DNA of 64,000 bases, taken from assembly GCA_023653785.1 (NCBI GenBank), contig JAMKCH010044292.1, positions 1-64,000 on the forward strand, in the 5' to 3' direction. Below the pieces are notes generated by a model, which was not told the origin of the DNA, searched no databases, and worked only from the letters and a program-made list of their open reading frames with translations. Made by a program: the position numbers and the translations under genes. Below, in pieces: positions 13,031 to 25,486 of the stretch (positions are counted from its first letter, which is position 1; each line of letters begins with the position of its first letter). This DNA is from Ophioderma brevispina. Its lineage: Eukaryota > Echinodermata > Ophiuroidea > Amphilepidida > Ophiodermatidae.

Positions 13031-13996
13031 GTTTTCCCCTTTACCACTGTCGGCGGGGTCGACCACTAAGCCTTATACTGAACTTCAGTGAACTTTGGAA
13101 TTAAAGGGTGCAACGAGAGATTTTGAGACACCCAAATCAATTGTGTCATATCACACTAATTGTCCTATAAAAATATTATTTTAATTTTTTATAAAAAAAT
13201 AAAGTTCTCTATAGAACTGTCTTAAAAAAGAGAGAAAAAGGTTGATTTGATTGCTTGTTATTTTCAAATATAAAACACAGGCTGAATGTGTATTGCTCTA
13301 TACAAAATTTGAAATTTCACAATTTTTGTATCCTAAGAAAGTTCCTATTTCTCAGCTTAAAATCATCTTTCGATGTGGTTTTTTTCATGCATTCAAGGAA
13401 AAGCTTTACATCAGGCAGGGCAAAATCAGTACTTTCAATTTTTTAAAGGACAAACTAATCGCTCGTTGCCCTTTATTGTTTTAACACGATCGAATAGACT
13501 CGGATCGCGCAGGGCGTATTGACCCAACCATGGTCGATGACATCACTGGCGAAGGGATCCCGAACGGTTCCGAAGTTTGTCGATCTTTACGTCAACAATT
13601 GGGCGCTGTGAAATTTGTATGTCATTACCAGCGGTGATCATTAGCACTAATTAATTAGCATTTTCCGTTCTCCTGTACACGGTTTTAATGCAAGGTGCAG
13701 GTCTCTGCAGGTGTGGAATCTTTTTTTGCGTTGGACCAACCATCTACTCATACAGAAATGGCAATTTGCAATAACCAGGTAACAGATTGACTTCATGTAT
13801 TCTAATTCTGTAGTAGGGATCTTTTAAATGAATCTACTTCCTGGTATTCTAAAACTCAAATTTGTATTTTTTGTTTTAACACTACCAACTGCAAGCAGCA
13901 AGACTTTGTGTGAATGTGATTTTCAACTAAAGATATCCAAAAGGATATGTTGGATGATCATACCTAACATAAGCCCATAATATTCTTAACATTTAT
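13031..13996. other. No recognised gene
   Basis: AT-rich DNA. If the exon at 14,003-14,158 is real, this is the start of its intron. I could not identify a following exon here. Confidence 0.4.
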
Positions 13997-14002
13997 ACTT
14001 AC

Positions 14003-14158
14003 AGGTTGGCACGTTGGTAATTTTGCAGGTTTTGGCTTCTTTTTCCCACCCTCAATTTGTGGATCAGCATTCAGCAGCTGTTGTTGCAAGAGCAACACAA
14101 CACACACAAATCCCAATACGCGACAATCCGGCCAACTGCGGTGAAATATTGAACCCAT
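14003..14158 (-). CDS. Putative first coding exon of an unrecognised secreted or membrane protein
   Basis: This minus-strand exon starts at ATG 14,158 and runs 52 codons to a consensus splice donor (GTAAGT, 14,002-13,997), ending in phase 0. The N-terminus looks like a signal peptide: a short basic/polar start followed by the hydrophobic core LGFVCVVLLLQQQLL (residues 15-29) and a likely cleavage site after the Asn-Ala at residues 30-31. The mature part begins acidic, then has a Lys/Pro-rich stretch (GGKKKPKPAK) and a Cys just before the donor. The frame stays open upstream to 14,398, so the true start could be earlier, but this Met places the hydrophobic core where a signal peptide needs it. 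I do not recognise the family and found no second exon. It could be a chance frame beside a chance donor. Confidence 0.35.
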
Positions 14159-14159
14159 G

Positions 14160-16650
14160 ATATTTCCTCTCGTTGTTCTTATAGTTGTCAAATTAGAAAT
14201 CAAAACCCTGTAGAAAAGACCTTCATTAATGCGCTGATGAATTCCAACACTTAGTTCGTCTTTCAGCCAAATAATCAGAAGAATTTCAACGATCACAAGA
14301 CCAGAAAATGTTCCATCATCCAGTACACGACCATGGAGTCGGCTGAGTCTGGCGAATTTAAATCTAAATTGGATATGTCGATGGGTGTTAGTAACCAAAT
14401 TCGTGTCTCCTTGATGTCGTGTTCAAGGAATAATAAATTGTGAAGAAATCATTACACTTTAATTGTAGTTTTAAGCAAACCAAAATAGTGTTTTTCTACT
14501 CATGCAAACTTAAGTTATAGGTAGTTTGTATTTATAGAGCTTTTATAATAGGCCTATAATCTTCCTGATAATCTTATTTTGTATCCATTTTAAATATGGA
14601 TCGATCGCTGTTTCTAGACAATATCGAGGAGTCAAAAAATCTCTAGACATGTAGACATCGACCAAAATGTTTACATAATACAGCGGTATGGGTATACCCA
14701 TATAGGCTTAGGAAGCAGCCTTAATCCTATCACTTTTAACCAAAACATCAAATTCCAAAGCTTCCCCCTCCCCCAATGGCAGCACCAGACTTCTCTTTTT
14801 TGGGAAAAGTGAAATTCTGGGGGTGAAATTCTGGGGGAAAACTTCAAAAGTTTGAGATTTTTAACAAAATTTTGGCCCGAAATCGTTGACACTTAACCAA
14901 ATTTTTGGCCCCAAATCGCTGTTTTTTGCCAAAAAAATCTGTCATTTTTCTTCCCTGGCTGGGGAGGGCAAGGAAAAAATTGTAGGAAATCCCCCCTTTG
15001 CTGGTGCCGCCACTGCCTTCCTCACTCGGCGCCTCGCGGTGGGCCCCCAATCCCGAAAATCTTCCTAAGCCACTGATACCAATGGATTTTTTCAACCTTT
15101 AGTTTTCTACCTTTGATTGTCCCAAATCACCTTTTTAATTGGGTGCCTTAGTTGGTGGTTATTAATAATAAAATGAAAACTACCCGTAGTGTAATAAATT
15201 TACACTCTAAAAACCCTTAATTTGGATCTGTTTTGGTCAAAATTATAAAAAAATAATTATAAAATAACCCTAAAATGGACATAGATACTGACACTTTTCT
15301 AAAAACTGTCTAATACTGTTATCGTTTATTTCAAGTAACACGAATTCAACATAGCATCTTTAAACTGTGAGAAATTTGGCCTTGAGTCTCAAAAGCACCA
15401 AAAGTTGCAAATTTCTGCCTAAAAATATCAATTTTTATATCAAAATTGCTATAAATAGAAATTAAAATTTGCAATTAACACAAGCTTTCTTTATTTTTCA
15501 AAGTATAATGTTTTCTTAGATTACTTTTAAAATATTAGTTCAATCTGATTAGTACTTTTGAAATTATAGCCATAAGTGCTACCCCTACCCCTAAAAATAT
15601 ACCAAAATATTGGCCAAAAACCGCTCCTATATTAGTTTAATTTACCTTTTTTTAATCCATGTAACAAGAAGAACACTTTGGTTATCTTTACACAGCAATC
15701 CAAGCATTTTTCATTTTTTACCCCTGTATTATGAATTTTCCCCCACCTGGATTCCGTCCACACTTTCTCGAGGGGCACCCCCGCTAAATTTGTTCATTAA
15801 CCTTCATAGAAGACAAATCCACTGAGAAATGATACTCTGCTCTCCACGGTCACGGAAATGCCCCAAATGACCCAACTATACCACAGAAACATAAAAGTGG
15901 TCCTCAAAATGTTTTGCCCGCCTGCATGGAGTTTGTTAATATGCCCCCGGAACTGATGCATCTTGATGGTCTTTATCCGTCATCCATTCAGTATCCGAGT
16001 GCAGGTTGACCACCAATTACCAGGCCCGGGGGGTAAAGGGGTACGGGGATGTGCGGCCGAGAAGGGTTGCATTTTCAGCGATTTTGGCATATTGAACGGT
16101 CGCTTTTTCTTGCAAATTGGTATATTGAAAGGGTTGCATTTCTGTTGCAAGTGATTTCCCAATGGTCAATCAGGTATGACGAATGCATGCAAACCACGAG
16201 TGTGAAAAAATAGTGCTGCCAGAATGGCTCAAAAACATTTTAACAGTTAGTTTTCTCTCAGCTTCTGGGGCTTCGCCCCAAAAACCTCCACCAAAGCAGG
16301 TATAGGATGGTAGAAATCTGTCATTTTTTGTATTTTTCGGGTCAGTGTTTCAAACACCTGCCGCACATCCCTACCCAACCAAAAGTGAGACGCCCCCCCC
16401 CCCCGGGTTACCAGGGTCCAAAATTCCAACTGAAACAAAATTATCGAAACAGAAAAAGAAAACAGCAGTGAGCAGTTGTTTACCATATGAATCTCCATTC
16501 ATTATGCGTTGTTGTAGTGTCCGTTTTTTCCTTATTTGGTTGCTTTTGGTCTTCAGGCTCACTTGTAACATACCATACGGTAGATACTTATTCTTGTTAC
16601 AAACTGCAAAAATCCTGATTTTTTGATGAGTTTGTTTCGATTTTTTTTAT
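14160..16650. other. No recognised gene; repeat-like patches
   Basis: The segment 14,740-15,075 (GC-rich ends, TTTTTGGCC-type middle) and the segment 16,250-16,420 (GGGGCTTCGCCCC hairpin, then a C run at 16,386) resemble dispersed non-coding repeats. No transposase or RT fragments are visible. Confidence 0.4.
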
Positions 16651-16659
16651 TTAAACAAA

Positions 16660-17465
16660 GCACTGATGGCCCTTCCCAGAAATATTATTTTGTTTTGTAT
16701 TTTGGTTTACATTCTGTTTTTGGGTTTTGTTTGGTTTTGTTTTGTTTTTTTGTTTGTTTTTTGTTTTGTTTTTTTTGTTTGTAATTTTTTTGGTTGTTCA
16801 TTGTGTTTGTATTTTGTTTTGCTTGTATTGTTTTGTAGTTTGTTGTATTTTATTTGTTTGTAGTTCGTTTGTTTGTATAGTTTGTTGGTTTTATAGTTGG
16901 TTTGTTTCGTATTTATTGGGTTTGTAGTTTGTTTGTTTCTTTGTATTTTGTTTTGGATTTGCTTATTTGTTTGTAGTTTGTTTGTCGTTTGTATTTGTAT
17001 TGTAGTTTGTTTGGGTTGTGTTAGTTTGTGGTTTGTAGTTTGTTTGGTTGGTTTGTAGTTTGTTTGGGGTCGTTATGTAGTTTTTTGTTTGGTTGTTTGT
17101 AGTTTGTTTGGTTGTTTGCTGTTTTCTGTTTGTATTGGTGTTGGTTGTTTGTAGTTTTGTTTGTTTGTCGTTTTTGTGTGTAGTTTTTGTAGTTTGTTTG
17201 TTTGGGTAGTGGTCTTTGGTTTGTTTGTATGTTGTTTGTTCGTAGTTTATTATTGTTGTGTTGTTTGTTTCTCTGTAGTTTGTTTTTTGTAGTTTGTTTA
17301 TTTGTAGTTTGGGTGTTGTTTTGTAGTTTGTTTGGTCATTTATAGTTTGTTTGGTTGTTTTGTATTGGTTGTTTGTAGTTTGTTAGTTTGTTTAGGTTTT
17401 AGTTTTGTTTAGTTGTTTGGTGTTTGGTGTATGTCGTTTTTTAAGTTGTTTGTATTTTTTTTCAC
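16660..17465 (+). repeat. GTTTGT/TAGTTTG simple-sequence tract, about 800 bp
   Basis: Long degenerate array of GTTTGTTTG and TAGTTTGTTTG words with irregular interruptions. Hydrophobic frames inside it are compositional. It is similar in kind to the tract at 12.5-13.0 kb. Confidence 0.85.
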
Positions 17466-19910
17466 ATCCAAATATTACTTAAATTAATGTCAATGAATAA
17501 CCATTTAACATTGCAATGAATCGAAGGGCGCCTTTATATCGTCATGGTCGATAAAACGGACATTTTTGCCTTGGCTTGTAGTCATTTCACGTTTGAAATT
17601 ATACTCTCTGGTATGCATTACTAAGATGTCACAACCAAAAACCCTGCTTAAAAAATGGGGACAACCTTTCATTAAAATTTCCTTGAGTCTCTTTAAATAT
17701 AAACAAGTAAAGTAAGGAACATTAAGAAAATGTCAAATCAGGGCCAGTATACATTAATCACATTAAATAAAGCAATTACAGCGAGAGCGGGCCCCAATTT
17801 TCACAAATCTGAGATTTTTGCACAGTTGTTTTTGGTAATGTCCTAGTATATGTGAATGGTATGCCAAAAGTGCGTATTTTTTTTTTATAAAACATGCGAT
17901 TTTGTTATGGTATAATCGCGATCGCAATACCCGGTTTTTTTACCCGAATTGCAATTTAACGTCAGAACTATAGCCAAATTTTCCTGTCCGTCCATTGTGA
18001 AATTAATGCCACCTCACGAAATTGACCTCTACTTGAAACTTGCTACAAAAAAATCTTCTCTGTCGAAACGCAACGGGAACACTTGAATGCATAGGCGTAT
18101 ATAAACCCTACATGGCGCTATTTTCCTGTCTATAATCATATTGGAGGACCTTTCCCACAGCCACTGACTGGGAGCGATATTAAACAAATCCCTCCTTCTT
18201 CTTTCGACCTTTCGAGCTTTACCAGGGGGCACTCCTCAGAACTAACTAAAAAAACAGTTCTGTGGAGTGCTCTCTTAAAAACAATGTTCTGTTATTGCTT
18301 TTATGGTTGAAGTTGTTGCGTTCATGCGCTTATGACTTTTAATTAACATGGTTTAAGTAACCTTTTAATGTTAGGTAGCTTGGAAAAAACTCTGAGTAAC
18401 AATTAACTCGTGGGCCTTAATGAGAATTAATTTAAATTAAAGCAATGGAGAGGAATGTGAAACAATTGTCATCATCATCAATCATGGAACTTAGTACTTT
18501 GACTGAGGTATGATGATGGAATATATCATTGAATCACACCCTATACAAACTGAAAAATAACAAAACCTAATTTATGTCAGAAACTAAATCATTATGGCAG
18601 ATTATCCATTTTCAGACTCTTCTTTGGAGAAGTATTATTACACTATAATCCCAAAGTAATTCGGGGAAAGGAGAAAGTTGTTATTTTTATAGTAAATTAA
18701 AGCCCTTGCCCCTTGAATGAAATGGCGCTTATCTTCACCCCGAGAAACTGTTTCTCACTTTTTACGTTTTGATTGATAACGGATTTTGGTGATCACTAAT
18801 GTACAACGCAATGGATGACCTTTTAACCTTTTTGGAATATATTTCTAAACCAGGTCAAATATTAAAAAGGTAATCCAATTTGTTTTAATGAAAAACATGT
18901 GTGGAAAGGTGTCCGTTGGAAAGAATTTATTAGCGATTCCTTTTCACATGCAGACTGTGCTAGAAGGTCAAATATAATAGGGAAACCATATATAAACAGA
19001 GTGTTAGAAAAGACAGGGTCTCTTCTGAAGTCATCCTGCGTAAATCCCTGGGGGGATGGGGGTTATACCCCCAATTTTGATGAGAGGGGATGGTCCATAT
19101 GATCCATCCCCCAATGTTGATGCCCGTGCATGTGGTTTGAGGAGGGAACCAAAATCCCTCATAATTTTAAACCATAGATATTTAAAATGGTTCATTTTCG
19201 ATGCAACAGCCAAAAATGGTCAAATTGAAAAATTTGAAATTGTTTTGCTGGTACATTACCGCAATCGGTACAATTCACAAATCGTACCCCTTTTCTTCAA
19301 ATTAAACCTGCTACGCACTGCATTCTTTAACCGCTCGAGAATATGAATCACGACGACCGTTGGATCTGAAAGAACACGATGAACTTTTTACTCAGTGGAT
19401 AGTTTTATGAAAGCAATTTTTTGGTGAAACAACCCGTGTTTGTTATGTTTTCTCAAATGGTTAGTTTAAAAAGTTTTAATATATTTCTATAATAATGTCA
19501 AACAAAGGTTTGTATAAGCGTCTCTTCCAATAATGTCTGGCGGCTAGCATAGAGAGATTGCCTTTCGCAGGACATCGACTGCCATTGACCAGCATAGCGA
19601 CGAGGCTGGTGAAATAATATATTGAGATTTTTTCAGATACATTAATTTGTAGCATACTGTTTGATATATTACAATAATAATCGTATTTGACCAATAATTA
19701 TTAATAAGATTCCAGTGTTACTTTTTTTTAATTTGATTATTCAGGACAAGTCCTGGATAGCCCAAGAAAGCTCGACAGTAAGCTTATTTCCATTGGGTCC
19801 ATTATGACCCGGGACGGGATTTGGGACACAGCCAGGGGTATCACCTACCGTTTCGACACTGACTGTGATGGCTGCAGCAGATTAGACTCTCCTGTACATG
19901 GGACTACCCC
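17466..19910. other. No recognised gene
   Basis: AT-rich unique-looking DNA. A short arginine-rich minus-strand frame at 18,029-18,232 and a plus-strand frame at 19,056-19,346 were considered and resemble nothing known. Confidence 0.4.
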
Positions 19911-19914
19911 TCCC

Positions 19915-20145
19915 TAAGGACAGGGGATTAACATGGTTCCTTTGCTCAAGTCCAACTGAACCATGGGGAGAGCGAATTCCAAATTATATGTACAAGAAAC
20001 AACTCCCCCCCCCAAAATTAAATCCAAAATTTTGTACCTGATTAACTCCCTGCAAGTGGTCCCGCGCCCAATTGGTCCCGCCGGAGTTTGAACCGGGGAC
20101 CGCCTACACCAAAGGATATACCCTAACCAGTGGACCACGCGCTCA
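19915..20145 (-). mobile_element. tRNA-derived SINE, copy 1
   Basis: Read on the minus strand, the head has an A box TGGTCCACTGG (20,137-20,127) and a B box GGTTCAAACTCC (20,094-20,083), the spacing and sequence of an internal RNA polymerase III promoter. The tail contains GCTCTCCCCATGGTT, also present in the second copy at 52,930-53,095, which links the two as one family. The head cannot be a functional tRNA: the acceptor and anticodon stems do not close cleanly. SINEs of this type depend on a partner LINE for mobility. The 3' limit is approximate. Confidence 0.7.
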
Positions 20146-20149
20146 TTTT

Positions 20150-22375
20150 TTGATAAGAGAGCACACTGAAAACTTTAATTGTCACTAAAGGGTCTTTATT
20201 TTGTAACAAATTGCCTTTCCCAGAGGTCTATACTTTTTGAAAATCTCGCTTATCGTTTCCAAACACTGTGGTTTTCTCCAAATAGATCCAGCCAGAGATG
20301 ATTACCACGTCTGGCTGCTTTCACTGAATTCCGCCAAGGTCCTTGTTTGTTCATGTTGCTCCAGCAATGGGCAGACCAATAGATTTCCATTGTCTGTGTG
20401 CTGTTCCACAACCACGTTATTATCCGCTCTGCGTCCGAGATAGCCAGCCCCACTTCTGCGCAGGAAACCTTAGATCGACCATTCTGGTTCTCAATCTGTT
20501 GAGGCATCGTTATTCAGCCTTAGGATTCAGTTCCAGGTGGAAGATTCTCGCCAGGTTCAATACCGATAGATGTTACTGGATTGATGGCAAGAAGTCTTTC
20601 TTTCCACAAGGCGACTCTCTTGACCTCCGTATAGACTGTGTTCACGAGGTTGGACTTTCTTAAGAAACTCTCTCTGGATTGATGGCGGTTGGCCAAGTAC
20701 CAGACTAGGGTGCTTCACATTTACTTGGCAGCTACGCCTTGCATGCTCGCTACGCTACGACACTGTCTGGTGGAGCATTCCTGCTAGGATGTATATTTTC
20801 CGTTGGTGTTGGACGAGGCATCCTGTGATAAGCCGGCGGAGGCATTTAACACTGAATCAAGCTTCTTGGTATGTGTTGATCTTTCCATACATGGCGGCAT
20901 ACATCCACATGAGTACCCACAGGGCAAAGTGCCAGTCGATCGTAGGGTATTGGGCAGCACCCCCCCCCATCTTGTACCGTGGTTTGGTTTCCCAGATTTA
21001 TTTGAACATAACTTACTCTTCGTCTTCTCGATGTGGGTCTTATAAGAGAGGTGCGGTCCAAGTAACCCTAGGTATACAGGGTTATCACATGCTCCAGGGG
21101 TGTTCCATACCATGTAATTTAAGCTGACTTTGGCTTCACGGTGCGTAGATGGAAAGCACACACCTCACCTGTGTCTTAGATGGTATTGCGCGTAAGTGGG
21201 TTTTTCCTCATAATAAGGAGTGAGTTCATCCAAGCTTTGGATAGTCTCTCATCAACAACTGTGTAGTCGGCATCTTGTGCGCTAATTTCAAGATCGTCTG
21301 CATAACTAAAACGACAGGTTCCCTGCACTCCTAGTGGGCGTGTGGGTATAGCTGTTGAACAGGAGAGGTGCACTAAGCACACTCCCTTGTGGTAGAAAAC
21401 CATTCTATGAGCCACGCCATCGGCTCTTCTTCGCTCCTAGCGAATAAAGAACATCCCTGTTTGCAAGCATCCCGATAGCTCAGTCAAGCGAAGTCCTATG
21501 TAATTCCAGGATCTTATGGAGTAGTCATCTGTGATTTAACCTGTCGTAGCTGCTGATAAGGTCGACGAACACAGCTCCGGTTACTATACCCTTCTCGAAA
21601 CCATCCTCAATGTTTGAGTTCGGTTTAGTACTTTGGCTCTTGTTGTTTACTTGCCTGGCCGGAAACCAGCTTGTTCTGGTAGAGGTGTTCGTCTATCACA
21701 GGTGCGATCGGTTGAGCTGGAGACTTTCAATAGCTTGGTAGGTATGGCTGAGAGTGATATTAGTATAGCCCTTGGGATTGGATGGATCTTCCCAGGCTTA
21801 GGATTGCCATAACATGTGCTTTTCCTCCAGATCTTGTGAATCTGTGGGAAATAAGGCAACGATTGTAGAAGTGCCAAGAAAGCCCCTTTCTATTGGGCCA
21901 AGATTTTATACTGCTCGTAGAGATGGTTGTCTGGCCTACGCTTTTCCTGTTTAAGTTTTGCAATACCGGATTCAATTCGTTCCATGTTGAAGGGGCGTAG
22001 TGAAACCAGGTCTCCACTATACCTCTTATGGTTTAGTTTGGTCTTCTTGGGTTTCTTGCTTCACTTGCCATTTAAAAGCAGTGGTGGCAACTTGGTTGGG
22101 TGTACATTTGGCTGCTGTTGAGGTTCTGTTGGTCCCCTCGAGCTTTCGGATTGGTAGACCATGCTTTCTTGCTGTTATGCATGGGTCATATCGGTGGACT
22201 CCAATATAAAGTATGTCCAGTTTTTGATCTTTTCCTGGTGAGATCCCTTCCGAAACTTCCTCACCTTTAGCAAATGTTTCAGCCGAAAAAGGATCCGCTT
22301 CAAACATAGTGGTCTTAGTACTGCTTGATATTCCTAGCACTTCCCTTGGGAAGCCTGGTATATATTCCGTCCACG
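20150..22375 (-). pseudogene. Decayed Jockey-like non-LTR retrotransposon, copy 1 (reverse transcriptase and C-terminus)
   Basis: Minus-strand fragments, in element order from high to low coordinates: a linker of unclear origin (22,340-22,026); the RT N-terminal region with IWRK near 21,830, KPGK and LS.IPTKLL; the PEQAGFRPGK motif near 21,660; the catalytic SYADDLEI box with YADD at 21,304-21,293; the VYLG...LSYKTHIEK segment near 21,090-21,040; the WG..PNTLRST segment; and the C-terminal basic and Cys/His segment near 20,500-20,250. The frame changes many times and contains stops, so it is not functional. The order and motifs match the RT of Jockey-group LINEs. The endonuclease is not recognisable, so this copy is probably 5'-truncated. 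Confidence 0.75.
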
Positions 22376-22690
22376 CCTCGGGTCCACAACTACCAGCCTG
22401 TGTTGCAATTCCATTGGAATCACCTTAACATTCGTCAGAAATTTTCTCTTCCCCTTACCCACCAACACAACATCAATCTTCTGGCTCATTCCCCCCTGAG
22501 CTAAATGTCACTTACTTTCCTTTTTGTCCTGCTTTTTCGGAACATGCATGTTTCGTAACACATAGACTCTTTTTCATCACAAAACTCCACAACTTCTTCC
22601 TTCCAGATCCCTCTCCCCAAACCCTTCCTCTGTGAACATCTTCAAAACCTTTGATCCTTTTCCTAGAGCAAAGAGCAGGAATATCATAGG
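22376..22690 (-). pseudogene. Inverted RTE-like endonuclease fragment
   Basis: The minus strand of this interval matches, with indels, the plus-strand endonuclease-derived sequence at about 23,960-24,265: the same blocks encoding GFEDVH, CVTNTW, KDKRK and DFVLVG appear in reverse orientation. It forms the outer left arm of a large inverted repeat centred near 23,500. It is frame-broken and lacks the RT. Confidence 0.75.
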
Positions 22691-23970
22691 GGCCTTATTT
22701 AAAGGAATCGTTTACCTCCCACTACAGAAATGGTTTGAAACCTTTGGTAGTAGTATGGATCCTCTATTCAACGCTAGGTAGGTAGTACTTCAATTGTTGT
22801 GTCACTTTTTCACTAGGGGCCAATTTAAGAGCCATAGACAGATTTCCAGGATAGCGCCCCAATTTTTTTCTCGAACCCCGGCTTTTACATATTGGAATTC
22901 TTACCAATGTATTGATCACACCTGAAGTGAATAAGCCGAATACGGATACGCCGTCTTTATGTAAAATATGATGATTTTTGTAGTTTCTGTCGTGCACGAC
23001 AGAAAGTCAAAGCTGGTTTCTATTGGGAAACGATTACGATAGCAGGCAAGTCCAAACAAGGTTTTCGGTTTTCTTTGCGCCTTTTTGTCCCAATTAACCT
23101 CGAAACGTTCTCCGGGAAGTGGGTCTACAACCGCATCCAGTGGAAATTTTGAGAGAAATCCGTATCCTAAAAAAATCGCCTCCTGTCACTTTAAGTTTAC
23201 ACAGGGTCAAACTTTTAAAATGCTCCAATCATGTTGAAAATGTATGCCATATTGTCCGTCTAGTCATAAGGATTCCAAAAATGTATAGTTTGTACCATCT
23301 ATGACTAATGGTTTTGGAGTTAGTTATATGGTAAAAATGGCTAAAATGGTAAAAAAGGTCCATTTCTATTTGTACAGGGGTCAAAATCAGAAGTTGCTCC
23401 AATTTTGTTGAAAAATGATAGAAGTTGTGATAGAAGTTGTTCATCTAGCTTAATGCGTCAAAATAAGGAATAATTTGTACCATCTACAGTGTATAGTTAT
23501 CATGTTATGCGACAAAATAGGTCATAGGGCAACAAAACTATACTTTTTGGGAGTCCTCTTACCTCAGGCAATAATTTGCGAGTATTTTAAAATATAATCA
23601 GATTAACTTTTAATGTTGACCCCTGTACAAATTGAGATTGACCTTTTTTTACCATTTTAGCCATTTTTACCCTATAACTCCAAAACCAATGCTCGTAGGT
23701 GGTACAAACTGTACATTTTTGGAATCCTTATGATTAGATGGACAATATGGCATACATTTCAATATGAATGGGGCATTTTAAAAGTTTGACCCCTGTGTAA
23801 ACTTAAATTGGCCCCTATTGAAAAAGTGATACCACAATTTGAGAGTACTACATACCAAGCATTGATGTAGAGGTTCCATACTAACTACCAAAGGTGTCAA
23901 ACCCTTTCTGTAGTGGGAGGTAAACGAATTCCTTAAATAAGGTCCCTATGATATTCTGCTCCTGCTCTAG
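22660..23970. mobile_element. Foldback element, copy 1 (long inverted repeat), with a nested insertion
   Basis: The left arm (22,660-22,829 plus 23,190-23,390) is the reverse complement of the right arm (23,612-23,970). Both ends carry the complementary blocks TACCTCCCACTACAG / CTGTAGTGGGAGGTA, and the arms include TTTTGGAATCCTTATG / AAGGATTCCAAAA. The centre (23,391-23,611) is non-coding. A 360-bp insert at 22,830-23,189 interrupts the left arm and is flanked by TTTAAG at 22,824-22,829 and 23,190-23,195. No transposase is encoded. A second copy of the family lies at about 29,735-30,565. Confidence 0.75.
22830..23189. mobile_element. Nested 360-bp insertion with TTTAAG target duplication
   Basis: It is present only in the left arm of the surrounding foldback element; the right arm shows the uninterrupted site. 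The flanking TTTAAG direct repeat contains TTAA, the duplication produced by several DNA transposon superfamilies, but terminal inverted repeats are not clear. It contains a perfect 22-bp palindrome at 22,984-23,005 with core GTCGTGCACGAC. Confidence 0.55.
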
Positions 23971-25486
23971 GAAAAGGATCAAAGGTTTTGAAGATGTTCA
24001 CGGAGGGAATGGGTTTGGGGAGAGGGCTCTGGAAGGAAGAATGTTGTTGGAGTTTTGTGATGAAAAAGAGTTATGTGTTACGAATACATGGTTCCAGAAA
24101 AAGGACAAAAGGAAAGTGACATTTAGCTCAGGGGGGAATGAGACAGAGATTGATTTTGTGTTAGTGGGCAAGGGGAAAAGAAACATTCTGAAGAATGTTA
24201 AGGTGATTCCAGGGGAATTGCAACACAGGATGGTGGTTGTGGATGTGGATAGGAGGAAGGTGGAAAAAGGTGTTGAGGAAGGTAGCGCATGAGAGGAGGA
24301 AAGTATGGAAGCTGAAAGAAGAAGAGACTAGAAAGAATTTTGAGACGAGAGTTGAGCTTGTGGGGATTTGTGTGAGATTTGTGGGGGTGCTTTAAAGAAG
24401 GGGTGTTACAGGCATGTGATGAAGTGTGTGGGAAAACAAAAGGTAGGAGAGACAGGGGAGATATGGGGTGGCGGAATGCATAGGTGAAGGAGGCGATAGT
24501 GAGAAAGAAGGATGCAATTAAGGATATGAGAAAAAATTGTACGGAAGAGAATAAAGCGAGGTATAAGAGGCTAAAGAAGCGAGCAAAGAAAGTGGTTGCG
24601 AAGGCTACGAAGGAGGGGGCAGAGAAGGGACTGAGTGAGTTGAGAGAGAATCCAATTCCAAACAAGGTGTATAAGATAGTAAAGGCAATGAAAACGGATG
24701 GAGGAGATGTCGAAGGGGGAGGATGTATGAGAGGAAGTGATGGAAAGTTGAATTTCAGTGAGAGAGAGAGTCTGGAAAGAGCATATGGAGAGAATCATGA
24801 ATGAGGAGTACGAGTGGGATCAGAAGGTAGAGGCTGATGTTGTGGAAGGGCCAGTTGAGAGGGTCAGCCGGGAAGAAGTGGTGAAGGCAATAAGAGAAAT
24901 TAAAAAGGAAAGGCAGTTGGACCCTCAGAGGTGAGTGCTGAGATGATTATTGCAAGTGGAGAGATAGGGATTGGTGTGATGATGGCGTTGTGTCAGAGAG
25001 TGTTAGATGGAGGAGGGATGCCGGAGGAGTGAGCAGTGAGTGTGGTAGTTCCAATTTTTTAAAGGAAAAGGGGATGCAATGAGTTGTGGTGCATATGGTG
25101 TGAAGTTGTTGTAGGATGCAATGAAAATTGTGGAGAGGGTTCTAGAGAATATGATTCGGAAGATAGTGGAAGTGGATGAGATGCAATTTGGGTTTATGTC
25201 AGAGAAGGGAACGATAGTTGCAGTGTTTATTTTGAGGAGGTTACAAGAGGAATATCGAGCTAAAGGGAAGAAGCTGTATATATGTTTTGTACTGAGACTT
25301 GGAGAAGGCATTTGATAGGGTACCGAGGAAAGTGATGGAGTGGGCAATGAAGAAAAGAGTGATGCCAGAAGTAGTGGTTAGAGCAGTGACGAGTTTGTAT
25401 GAAGGTTCTGTACTTTCGCCATTGATGTTTACGGGGACAAAAACCGGATTTAAAACTTTGGTTTTACTACTACTACTACTACTACT
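23950..25486 (+). pseudogene. RTE-like non-LTR retrotransposon, 5'-truncated and internally deleted
   Basis: Plus-strand fragments in order: the C-terminal half of an APE-type endonuclease (23,980-24,290, with GFEDVHGGNGFGER, CVTNTWF, SSGGNETEIDFVLVG, VIPGELQHRMVVVDV); a basic linker (24,484-24,800); the RT N-terminus (24,840-25,060, ending in a PEE...VVVPIF-like stretch); then MQFGFM and an LEKAFDRVPRKVMEWAMKK block (25,175-25,370); and SLYEG joined directly to GSVLSPLMF. After that the sequence jumps to the 3' tail, so the YADD region is deleted. The tail GTTTACGGGGACAAAAACC plus (ACT)n at 25,428-25,486 is the typical microsatellite 3' end. Frameshifts separate most blocks. The motifs resemble RTE-clade ORFs often mislabelled as craniofacial development protein 2-like. 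Confidence 0.8.

Noticed and set aside
20083..20145. Possible tRNA gene on the minus strand
   Set aside because: Good A and B boxes but poor cloverleaf, plus a body shared with another copy, which indicates a SINE.
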